From the NCBI GenBank assembly GCA_002482885.1, contig DLGW01000009.1:1-62164 (forward strand): DNA of 62,164 nt, written 5' to 3'. A program made the position numbers and the translations under genes. The stretch's first letter is position 1. The number at the start of each line of letters is the position of its first letter. Under the pieces are notes generated by a model that had not been told where the DNA came from, did no database searches, and saw nothing but the letters and a program-made list of their open reading frames with translations. The stretch comes from Flavobacteriaceae bacterium UBA7684. GTDB lineage: Bacteria; Bacteroidota; Bacteroidia; Flavobacteriales; Flavobacteriaceae. Positions 26,439-33,589 of the stretch are shown here, piece by piece.

Positions 26439-27752
26439 ATGAGCACTTCAAACAAACCTTTACATTTCGATACTTTACAATTACACGCAGGGCAAGAGGT
26501 AGATCCTGCAACCAATTCAAGAGCGGTGCCTATTTACCAAACCACCTCATACGTTTTTAACGATAGCAAACACGCCGCTAACTTATTTGGATTAAAAGAA
26601 TTCGGGAATATTTACACCCGAATCATGAACCCTACTACCGACGTTTTTGAAAAAAGAATTGCTGCTTTAGAAGGCGGTGTGGCTGCCTTGGCGGTTTCTA
26701 GCGGACAAGCGGCTCAGTTTATTGCTTTAAATAATATTTTAGAAGCTGGCGATAATTTTGTGAGCTCGTCATATTTATATGGTGGAACTTACAATCAATT
26801 CAAAGTAGCTTTTAAACGTTTAGGGATAGAAGCTCGTTTTGCCGATTTGGATGTAATTGAATCCTTCGAAAAATTAATCGATGCTAAAACCAAAGCCATT
26901 TATTTAGAAACGATTGGCAACCCTGGTTTTAATATTCCTGACTTTGAAAAAATTGCAGCCTTAGCCCAAAAACACGATTTGCCTTTAGTGGTGGACAATA
27001 CTTTTGCTGCTGGCGGATACTTTTTTAAACCCTTACAACACGGCGCTAACATAGTAGTAGAATCTGCTACCAAATGGATTGGCGGTCATGGAACCAGTAT
27101 TGGAGGTATTATTGTAGATGGTGGAAATTACAATTGGGGTAATGGTAAATTTCCTCAATTCTCAGCACCTTCTGAAGGATATCACGGATTGGTTTTTTCG
27201 GATGTTTTTGGGGTAAATAACCCGTTAGGATTGCCTAATATTGCGTTTATCATTCGTGCCCGTGTAGAAGGTTTGCGTGATTTTGGTACCGCTTTAGCAC
27301 CTTTAAACTCATTCTTATTATTACAAGGCGTAGAAACTTTATCGTTAAGAGCCGAACGCCACGGACAAAATGCCTTAGCCTTGGCAAAATGGTTAGAATC
27401 CAGACCCGAAGTAGAATATGTAAACTACCCTGGTTTAGCCAGTTTTAAATACCATTCATTAGCTAAAAAATATTTACAAAACGGATTTGGAGGCGTTTTA
27501 ACCTTTAAACTAAAACAAGGGAAAGAGGCTGCCGACACGGTAGTAGACAACCTTACTTTAGTGAGTCATTTGGCAAACGTGGGCGATGCCAAAACCTTAA
27601 TTATTCATCCTTCAACCACTACGCATGAGCAGTTAAGCATAGAAGAACAACAAAAAGCTGGTGTAGAACCTGGATTGTTAAGAGTATCTGTAGGTTTAGA
27701 ATTTATTGATGACATTAAAAACGATTTTGAACAGGCTTTTGGTAAAATTTAA
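26439..27752 (+). CDS. metY: O-acetylhomoserine aminocarboxypropyltransferase (sulfhydrylase)
   Basis: 437 residues, PLP enzyme of the Cys/Met metabolism family, of the length of O-acetylhomoserine sulfhydrylases (longer than MetB/MetC). The PLP lysine is Lys212 in ESATKWIGGHGTS; YTRIMNPTTDVFEKRIAALEGG and the C-terminal IIHPSTTTHEQL motif are typical. It condenses O-acetylhomoserine with sulfide to homocysteine, directly fixing sulfide. Its placement behind a Cys-Cys-Cys leader and a palindromic operator implies sulfur control. Followed by a hairpin terminator. Confidence 0.94.
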   Translation: MSTSNKPLHFDTLQLHAGQEVDPATNSRAVPIYQTTSYVFNDSKHAANLFGLKEFGNIYTRIMNPTTDVFEKRIAALEGGVAALAVSSGQAAQFIALNNILEAGDNFVSSSYLYGGTYNQFKVAFKRLGIEARFADLDVIESFEKLIDAKTKAIYLETIGNPGFNIPDFEKIAALAQKHDLPLVVDNTFAAGGYFFKPLQHGANIVVESATKWIGGHGTSIGGIIVDGGNYNWGNGKFPQFSAPSEGYHGLVFSDVFGVNNPLGLPNIAFIIRARVEGLRDFGTALAPLNSFLLLQGVETLSLRAERHGQNALALAKWLESRPEVEYVNYPGLASFKYHSLAKKYLQNGFGGVLTFKLKQGKEAADTVVDNLTLVSHLANVGDAKTLIIHPSTTTHEQLSIEEQQKAGVEPGLLRVSVGLEFIDDIKNDFEQAFGKI

Positions 27753-27768
27753 ATAAATCAATTAGGTT

Positions 27769-27805
27769 AATCAGTCGGACATATTTTTATGTCCGTTTGA
27801 TTTTT
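27769..27805 (+). terminator. Terminator after metY
   Basis: Stem AATCA-GT-CGGACATA / TATGTCCG-TT-TGATT with a short T-rich loop and trailing T run (TTTTT at 27801-27805). Confidence 0.7.
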
Positions 27806-27816
27806 AACATTATACT

Positions 27817-27838
27817 ACTTATTTTATAGATTTAATAA
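27817..27838 (+). repeat. 22-bp element, copy 1 (upstream of the CHR transporter)
   Basis: CTTATTTTATAGATTTAATA core, 19 of 22 bases identical to the copies at 29236 and 29521. It ends 15 bp before the transporter ATG. No -7 box follows it, so it is either a second operator or an element in the mRNA leader. Confidence 0.55.
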
Positions 27839-27853
27839 ATTATTTATATACTG

Positions 27854-29179
27854 ATGGAGTCAACTACTTTTACTAAAAAACCATCCTTAAAAGAGGCTCT
27901 ACATTTCTGGCTCAAACTAGGCTTTATCAGTTTTGGAGGCCCTGCCGGACAAGTGGCGATTATGCACGAATTTTTAGTCGAAAAAAAGAAATGGATCAGC
28001 GAAAGTAAATTCATGCATGCCTTAAATTATTGTATGGTTTTACCTGGCCCCGAAGCCCAGCAATTGGCTACTTATATTGGTTGGTTATTACATGGCAGAT
28101 TAGGCGGATTGGCCGCAGGTATTTTATTTGTGTTGCCTTCTGTTTTTATATTGTTAGGCTTAAGTATTTTGTACGTTACTTTTGGAAACATCCCTTGGAT
28201 CTACGCCTTGTTTAACGGTTTAAAACCTGCGGTGATTGCCATTATTATTTTGGCACTCATCAAAATAGGCAAAAAATCATTGTTGTCATATTTTCATTAT
28301 GCCGTGGCTGTTATATCGTTTATAGGCATATTCTTTTTTAATATTCCTTTTCCGATTTTGATTATTACCGCTGTTATTTTAGGGCTAGTCATTCAAAAAT
28401 GGTTTCCCAAATTCTTACACGAAAAATCAAAAACAGAAAAAAATACATCAATAGACGAATCCGAATATTTAATCAACAACCAAACAATTTTACCCGAAAC
28501 AGGATTCAACAGCAAAAGACTTTTTAAACAAATCGGCACTACCCTGCTCCTTTGGGCATTACCTTTAGTTACTTTTGCACTGTTGGTGAAAGACTTTGAA
28601 TTCTGGAAAAATTTATCCGTTTTCTTTTCCCAAGCCGCCTTGGTTACTTTTGGTGGAGCTTATGCGGTATTACCTTATGTTGCTCAAATGAGTGTAGAAA
28701 AATTCCATTGGCTATCCAGCTACGAAATGATTGATGGTTTGGCTTTAGGCGAAACTACTCCGGGGCCGTTAATTATGGTATTGGTTTTTGTTGGATTTAT
28801 GGGAGCTTATAACCACTATAATTCTATTGCTTGGGGAAGTTTAGGGTTATTAACTACCACGTTTTACACCTTTTTACCTTGTTTTTTATTCATATTAGCT
28901 GGTGCTCCGATTATTGAAAAAACACAAGAAAACCAATCCGTAAAACGCATTTTAAGTTTTGTTACCGCAGCAGTAGTGGGTGTTATTTTAAACCTTACAC
29001 TATACCTAAGTAAAGCCGTTCTGTTCCCTAAATCATTGTATTTTTGGCCTTTAGATTACACTTCATTGATATGGGTAATCATTTCATTTATTGCTCTTTA
29101 TCGATTTAAACTCAATATGATTTTGTGGATTGGAATTAGTGCGGTGTTTGGAGTGGTTCGGTATTTATTTTTAATCTAG
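27854..29179 (+). CDS. CHR-family (chromate-type) ion transporter
   Basis: 441 residues with two homologous CHR halves: FGGPAGQVAIMHEFLV (about 28-43) with the PGPEAQQLATYIGW motif, and FGGAYAVLPYVAQ...EMIDGLALGETTPGPL (about 274-310). About ten to twelve hydrophobic segments. Characterised members expel chromate, a sulfate analogue, by proton antiport; related ones have been linked to sulfur-containing anions. In this sulfur-themed neighbourhood an oxyanion such as sulfate or sulfite may be the natural substrate, which is inference. Confidence 0.88.
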   Translation: MESTTFTKKPSLKEALHFWLKLGFISFGGPAGQVAIMHEFLVEKKKWISESKFMHALNYCMVLPGPEAQQLATYIGWLLHGRLGGLAAGILFVLPSVFILLGLSILYVTFGNIPWIYALFNGLKPAVIAIIILALIKIGKKSLLSYFHYAVAVISFIGIFFFNIPFPILIITAVILGLVIQKWFPKFLHEKSKTEKNTSIDESEYLINNQTILPETGFNSKRLFKQIGTTLLLWALPLVTFALLVKDFEFWKNLSVFFSQAALVTFGGAYAVLPYVAQMSVEKFHWLSSYEMIDGLALGETTPGPLIMVLVFVGFMGAYNHYNSIAWGSLGLLTTTFYTFLPCFLFILAGAPIIEKTQENQSVKRILSFVTAAVVGVILNLTLYLSKAVLFPKSLYFWPLDYTSLIWVIISFIALYRFKLNMILWIGISAVFGVVRYLFLI

Positions 29180-29235
29180 TCCAAATTATACATTAGAAAT
29201 TTTAATTTAAATATTTTTCGAAAAAATAAATCTAT

Positions 29236-29257
29236 ACTTATTTGGTAGAATTAATAA
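29236..29257 (+). repeat. 22-bp element, copy 2 (overlaps a promoter)
   Basis: Contains TTATTTGGTAGAATTAATAA, identical over 22 bp with the copy at 29521. The TTTG in the element (29241-29244) serves as the -33 box of the promoter whose -7 box TATATTTG is at 29264-29271 (19-bp spacing), so anything binding the element would occlude RNA polymerase. Confidence 0.65.
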
Positions 29258-29263
29258 TATTTT

Positions 29264-29271
29264 TATATTTG
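29264..29271 (+). promoter_or_regulatory. -7 box of the leader/TonB-receptor transcript
   Basis: TATATTTG followed by C, 19 bp after the TTTG that lies inside the 22-bp element at 29236. It is the only good promoter before the receptor gene, giving a leader of about 280 nt that contains two mini-ORFs and two more element copies. Confidence 0.7.
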
Positions 29272-29296
29272 CACTCGAATTCATCACAAATAAATC

Positions 29297-29389
29297 ATGA
29301 GAAACAACACTTATAAATCAAAAAAAAATGTTCTTCCTGATTTATCCTTAATTGAATTTCTTTTTGAAATACTAATCATACTATTTTGA
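29297..29389 (+). CDS. Putative 30-residue hydrophobic mini-ORF
   Basis: ATG about 25 bp after the promoter, coding for MRNNTYKSKKN and then a hydrophobic Leu/Ile/Phe-rich tail ending IILF and stop TGA inside element copy 3. No cysteine. It may be a leader ORF or accidental; evidence is only its position between promoter and next element. Confidence 0.3.
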   Translation: MRNNTYKSKKNVLPDLSLIEFLFEILIILF

Positions 29390-29401
29390 TAGACTTAATA
29401 A
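29380..29401 (+). repeat. 22-bp element, copy 3 (before the second Cys leader)
   Basis: ACTATTTTGATAGACTTAAT followed by AA, 18 of 22 identical to copy 2. It lies 144 bp after copy 2 and 141 bp before copy 4, and 21 bp before the ATG of the Cys-Cys-Cys leader. Confidence 0.5.
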
Positions 29402-29422
29402 ATTAAATTTAAGATTTAAACT

Positions 29423-29503
29423 ATGAAAACACGAGTACGCTTTAAAACAAAAAACCAGTTTTATTTTCTTCCGTTAGCTACTTCCAAATATTGTTGTTGT
29501 TAA
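29423..29503 (+). CDS. Putative leader peptide ending Lys-Tyr-Cys-Cys-Cys
   Basis: A 26-codon ORF starting MKTRVRFKTKNQ and ending ATSKYCCC, 52 bp upstream of the TonB-dependent receptor. Like the leader at 26064 it starts MKT and ends in TGT TGT TGT TAA followed by a T run; the last 19 nt are identical although the rest of the sequence differs. This is the pattern expected of a conserved regulatory C-terminus with a free N-terminus. Translation is not proven. Confidence 0.6.
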   Translation: MKTRVRFKTKNQFYFLPLATSKYCCC

Positions 29504-29520
29504 TTTTTTAAATAAAACAC

Positions 29521-29542
29521 ACTTATTTGGTAGAATTAATAA
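29521..29542 (+). repeat. 22-bp element, copy 4 (immediately before the TonB receptor)
   Basis: Contains TTATTTGGTAGAATTAATAA, 22 bp identical with copy 2; it ends 13 bp before the receptor ATG. There is no -7 box downstream, so it is not simply a promoter duplicate. Confidence 0.6.
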
Positions 29543-29555
29543 ACAAAATAACATC

Positions 29556-32123
29556 ATGAAATCACACAAAAATTTAATCATCATTACTTTATTACTAATT
29601 GGGTCTTTTGCACATGCTCAAAAAGCCTTAGAAGGGATTATAAAAGACGAACAAGGCATTCCTTTAGAAGGTGCTTCAGCGGTTGTAAAAGGAACCAACA
29701 TCTATGCCTTGGCCAATGCCGAAGGGAAATTCAAAATAGATCCTAATGGTACGGTACCCTTTTCTATTATTGTACAATTTGTAGGTCATAAAACTCAGGA
29801 AGTTAAAGTTATAAAAATCACAGACACACCTTTAGAAATCACTTTACAGGTAGATAATTTATTAGACGAAATTATTGTGAGTTCTAGACGCAGAAACGAA
29901 ACTCCAATTGAAGTTCCTATTCCTGTTACTGTTGTGGGTGGTTCATACATTGCCGATGCAGGAGCTTTTAATGTGAATTTATTAAAAGAAGTGGTTCCGT
30001 CCGTTCAACTGTATTCTTCTAATCCTAGAAATACCGGTATCAATATTCGCGGACTCGGTTCTCCGTTCGGATTAACCAATGACGGACTAGACCCTGGTGT
30101 TGGTTATTATGTAGATGGGGTGTATTACGCCAGACCCGCCGCGGCTACCTTAGATTTTATCGATATTGATCAGGTAGAAGTTTTAAGAGGTCCGCAAGGA
30201 ACTTTATTCGGAAAAAACACTACTGCCGGAGCCTTTAACATCACCACCAAAAAACCTAGTTTTAAAGCGGGAGCTAACGCAGAAGTTAGTTACGGAAACT
30301 ATGGCTATATTCAGGCAAAAACCTCTATAACAGGACCTTTAAGTAAAAAATTAGCCGCTAAAGTTTCATTTATTGGAACCCAACGAGATGGTACTATTTA
30401 TAATATTCATAACGAGAAATTTATTAATGACCTAAATAATCAAGGTGTTAGTGGGAAGTTATTATATAAACCCAGCGAAAAAACTGATATTACTTTTTCG
30501 GCAGATGCTTCGCGCCAAAGACCTGAAGGATATGCACAAGTAGTGGCTGGCGTGGTAAAAACAAAACGTGCCGATTACAGACAGTTTGACAACATCATCA
30601 AAGACTTAAACTATACCTTACCTACCCGTAATGGCTTTGATAGAGTTGTTGACCAAGACACGCCTTGGAAATCAGGAAATGAATTAGGAGGCGTTTCTTT
30701 AAATATAGATTCTAAAATTGGTAAAGGAACTATAACTTCTACTACCGCGTGGAGATACTGGAATTGGGATCCGTCTAACGACCGTGACTTTACTGGATTA
30801 CAGGCCTTAGCCAAATCACAAAATCCAGCTAAACACAAAAACTGGTCTCAAGAAATTCGTTATGCCGGAAATTTTACCGAAAAATTAAGCGGAGTGATTG
30901 GCTTTTTTGCCATCGGACAAGAGGTTAAAATCAATGGTACCGAAGAATCTGGTAAAGACCAATGGCGTTTTGCCCAAAGTTCAACTAGCGCTTTATGGCA
31001 AACCCCTGGTTTATTAGATGGCTACGGAGCTAAAACCAACTCATCCATAAAATCATTTAGTGCCGCTGTTTTCACCCAATTAGATTGGGAAGTGATTAAA
31101 AATTTACACTTATTACCTGGTTTGCGTTATAATTATGACGAAAAGGATGCTTCTTATCAAAGAACCGTTTATGGTGGTTTACAAACTACTGACCCTGCTT
31201 TATTAGCTATCAAAAACGGAGTATACAGTGCTCAACAATTTAAAGCTGGAGTTAGTGAAAACAACGTATCTGGACAACTTACCGTTTCTTATAGACCTGG
31301 AAAAAACAACATTTATGCTACTTATTCCACCAGTTATAAACCCGTTGGTGTAAATGTAGCGGGTATCCCTACTAAAAATGGGCAACCCGATACAAGCTTA
31401 GCGGTAATTAAACCAGAATATGTTCAACATTCCGAAATTGGTTTTAAAACATCTCAAATTAAAAATACATCCATTAATATTTCCTTATTTAATACAGATA
31501 TTAAAGATTACCAAACCAATGTGCAATCTCCAGAATTAGGAGTAAACCGCGGATATATCGCTAATGCTGAAAGAGTGAATGTTAAAGGGGTCGAACTAGA
31601 TGCTAATATCAAAATCAACGATAATATTTCGATATTTACGGCGATTTCTTACACCGATGGAAAATATGTAGATTTTAAAAATGCTCCTTTAGCCTTAGAA
31701 GATACCGGACAAACCATATTGGTAAACGGAGTAAGTACCCAATTGGCATTTACCGATGCTTCTGGCGGAAGATTACCAGGAATTTCTAAATGGTCTGGTT
31801 CCTTGGGTGGTGAAGCTTCAACTAGTGGTAAATTAGCCGGATTTACAGGAAAATATTTCTTTGGATTTGATTCCAGCTACCGTTCAGAATTTTCATCAAG
31901 TCCTACTCCTTCTAAGTATTTAAACATTGATGCTTACACTTTGGTAAACGGAAGACTTGGATTTAGAGCATCCGAAGGGGTTACAATTTTCTTATGGGGA
32001 AGAAATATCTTCAATAAAGATTACTACCAACAATTATTACCCGCTGGTGGAAACGCAGGTCATTATGGCGGAGTAATTGGCGACCCTAGAACCTACGGAA
32101 TCACACTACGCTATACATTGTAA
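29556..32123 (+). CDS. TonB-dependent outer-membrane receptor
   Basis: 855 residues: signal peptide (1-21), carboxypeptidase-regulatory-like beta sandwich (about 23-105), TonB box region (LDEIIVSSRRR), plug domain with VEVLRGPQGTLFGKNTTAGA (about 205-225), and a 22-strand barrel ending in GITLRYTL with an aromatic/hydrophobic C-terminus. It imports a scarce substrate using TonB energy. The plug text resembles proteobacterial receptors more than SusC. No SusD-like partner follows, so a polysaccharide substrate is unlikely. Behind a Cys-rich leader, an organosulfur or sulfate-ester ligand is a reasonable guess only. Confidence 0.93.
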   Translation: MKSHKNLIIITLLLIGSFAHAQKALEGIIKDEQGIPLEGASAVVKGTNIYALANAEGKFKIDPNGTVPFSIIVQFVGHKTQEVKVIKITDTPLEITLQVDNLLDEIIVSSRRRNETPIEVPIPVTVVGGSYIADAGAFNVNLLKEVVPSVQLYSSNPRNTGINIRGLGSPFGLTNDGLDPGVGYYVDGVYYARPAAATLDFIDIDQVEVLRGPQGTLFGKNTTAGAFNITTKKPSFKAGANAEVSYGNYGYIQAKTSITGPLSKKLAAKVSFIGTQRDGTIYNIHNEKFINDLNNQGVSGKLLYKPSEKTDITFSADASRQRPEGYAQVVAGVVKTKRADYRQFDNIIKDLNYTLPTRNGFDRVVDQDTPWKSGNELGGVSLNIDSKIGKGTITSTTAWRYWNWDPSNDRDFTGLQALAKSQNPAKHKNWSQEIRYAGNFTEKLSGVIGFFAIGQEVKINGTEESGKDQWRFAQSSTSALWQTPGLLDGYGAKTNSSIKSFSAAVFTQLDWEVIKNLHLLPGLRYNYDEKDASYQRTVYGGLQTTDPALLAIKNGVYSAQQFKAGVSENNVSGQLTVSYRPGKNNIYATYSTSYKPVGVNVAGIPTKNGQPDTSLAVIKPEYVQHSEIGFKTSQIKNTSINISLFNTDIKDYQTNVQSPELGVNRGYIANAERVNVKGVELDANIKINDNISIFTAISYTDGKYVDFKNAPLALEDTGQTILVNGVSTQLAFTDASGGRLPGISKWSGSLGGEASTSGKLAGFTGKYFFGFDSSYRSEFSSSPTPSKYLNIDAYTLVNGRLGFRASEGVTIFLWGRNIFNKDYYQQLLPAGGNAGHYGGVIGDPRTYGITLRYTL

Positions 32124-32126
32124 AAA

Positions 32127-32205
32127 AACATGACACAAATCACACTTTTAGCTAATAAATAATAATAATTTTGAACCGTTAAATAATCAAGATTTGTGTC
32201 ATGTT
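32127..32205 (+). promoter_or_regulatory. 15-bp inverted repeat covering a start codon
   Basis: AACATGACACAAATC (32127-32141) and GATTTGTGTCATGTT (32191-32205) are exact complements. The right arm contains the ATG (32201-32203) of the next gene, and the left arm begins 4 nt after the receptor stop. In the mRNA a 15-bp stem with a 49-nt loop would hide the start codon. It is not a terminator: no T run follows and the gene begins in it. Confidence 0.7.
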
Positions 32206-32719
32206 AAATAAAATCATATTAATCCTTTTTCTAGGAATTCAAACCTTAGGATTTGCTCAAACTACAGCCGAAGAAAAAAAAGAAGAACATAAACCCGAAA
32301 TTGTGACTTTTGTAGGTATTTTACACCCCATAGCCACCTTTACCAGTCCAGAAAATCATTATAATTTTAAAGATTATTATGTAGTCGCTTTTCCTGTGGG
32401 AATTAATTTTTGGAAAACACACACCCGAGGATTTTCTTTTGAAATTGTACCTACCATTAAAACCGAAAATGGATTAAGTAAAGCCAGTAATATTACCTTT
32501 CACCCTGGATTTTTAGGCAGAATCAATCAAAACACCACCTATTCTATCAGAGCGGGTTTTGAAACCTCAGGACGATATGGAATCACACCCATTTTAACTA
32601 AAATATTAGCCCGACAAGATGGTTTAAGTTATTTTGCCTCAGCTACTTTTCCGTTAAGAACAGGAAATAATTTACCGATAAGTTTAGCTCCAGGTATACT
32701 GGTTGGAATTGCTTTCTAA
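32201..32719 (+). CDS. Probable outer-membrane beta-barrel protein
   Basis: 172 residues, signal peptide (about 1-19, LGFAQ), a short charged linker EEKKEEHKPE, then alternating strands (FVGILHPIATF, YYVVAFPVGINFW, GFSFEIVPTIK, and a C-terminal LAPGILVGIAF). No family recognised. Its ATG is inside the inverted repeat at 32191-32205, so expression may depend on unfolding of that hairpin or on translation from the receptor gene. Position suggests a role with the receptor. Confidence 0.7.
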   Translation: MLNKIILILFLGIQTLGFAQTTAEEKKEEHKPEIVTFVGILHPIATFTSPENHYNFKDYYVVAFPVGINFWKTHTRGFSFEIVPTIKTENGLSKASNITFHPGFLGRINQNTTYSIRAGFETSGRYGITPILTKILARQDGLSYFASATFPLRTGNNLPISLAPGILVGIAF

Positions 32720-32785
32720 AAAATAAAAAATAGATTTTAAAAGGATTATTAACTTAATCTTTTTTAAATTTTTAATTCATATATA

Positions 32786-32817
32786 TTTGGTAGGAATACT
32801 TTAATATTTTACATTTG
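32786..32817 (+). promoter_or_regulatory. Promoter with TTTGGTAGGAAT element
   Basis: TTTG (32786-32789), 20 bp and TACATTTG (32810-32817). The sequence TTTGGTAGGAAT at the -33 box matches the half-site in the element at 29236 (TTTGGTAGAATT) and the AATAGGATT at the metY promoter. In all three the TAGRAT lies 18-20 bp before the -7 box. Confidence 0.7.
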
Positions 32818-32848
32818 CCACCTATTTAAATTTATTTTTAGGCATTTG

Positions 32849-33589
32849 ATGAAAAAAAGCATAGTATTCCTATTAAGTATATATAGTATATTCTTGCATG
32901 CGCAAGAAAGTAAAACCATCAATAATCAAGATATGGTTTGGTACGCTTATTACAATACTTTACAATTTTCAGAAAAAACCTACTTGACTAGCGAATTACA
33001 AGAAAGGCATTTTGTAAACAAATTGGAACAACACCAAATTGTTTTTAGAACCCATATTCATCAAGAAATAGATAAAAACAAAGACGTCTCTGCGGGATTT
33101 TGTTTCTTTTTTCACGGAAAAAATGACCCAGACCAACCCAAAACAGTTACAGTACCCGAATTTAGACCGCATTTGGAATTGATAATCAAACAACCTTTTT
33201 CAAAATTCACCTTGTCTCATCGGTATCGTGCAGAGTTTAGATATTTTCATAACGTAAGTTCCGACAAATTGGAACTTGAAGACGGTTACGAGTTTACCAA
33301 TTTCAGATTAAGATATCAATTACAAGCTTCTGCTAAATTAGGCACTATCCTAAACAAAATTGTTCGATTAAGAGTTTTTGATGAAATCATGTTAAACGCA
33401 GGCAAAAAAGTAATCGACAACGTTTTTGATCAAAACAACATATATGTAGGACTATCTATTGACCTAACTCCAAATACACAATTCGAAATTGGAATACTAA
33501 AACGATTCCAACAACGCGCTACTCCTAACGAGTACTTTGAACGAGATATTTTAAGACTGACCCTATTTCATAAAATCAATTTATACTAA
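32849..33589 (+). CDS. DUF2490 domain outer-membrane protein
   Basis: About 246 residues from ATG 32849 (the preceding TTG at 32846 is less likely). Signal peptide (about 1-18), then the DUF2490 pattern WYAYYNTLQFSEKTYLTSELQER, HRYRAEFRYF, FRLRYQLQ and a series of amphipathic strands. Function unknown; the family is predicted to be an outer-membrane barrel. The stop TAA is followed directly by the ATG of the TauE/SafE gene, so they are coupled. Confidence 0.85.
   Translation: MKKSIVFLLSIYSIFLHAQESKTINNQDMVWYAYYNTLQFSEKTYLTSELQERHFVNKLEQHQIVFRTHIHQEIDKNKDVSAGFCFFFHGKNDPDQPKTVTVPEFRPHLELIIKQPFSKFTLSHRYRAEFRYFHNVSSDKLELEDGYEFTNFRLRYQLQASAKLGTILNKIVRLRVFDEIMLNAGKKVIDNVFDQNNIYVGLSIDLTPNTQFEIGILKRFQQRATPNEYFERDILRLTLFHKINLY

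Noticed and set aside
27854..29179. CHR transporter as evidence for a chromate-resistance island
   Set aside because: No chrB, no mobile element or metal-resistance neighbours; sulfur-related context explains it better.
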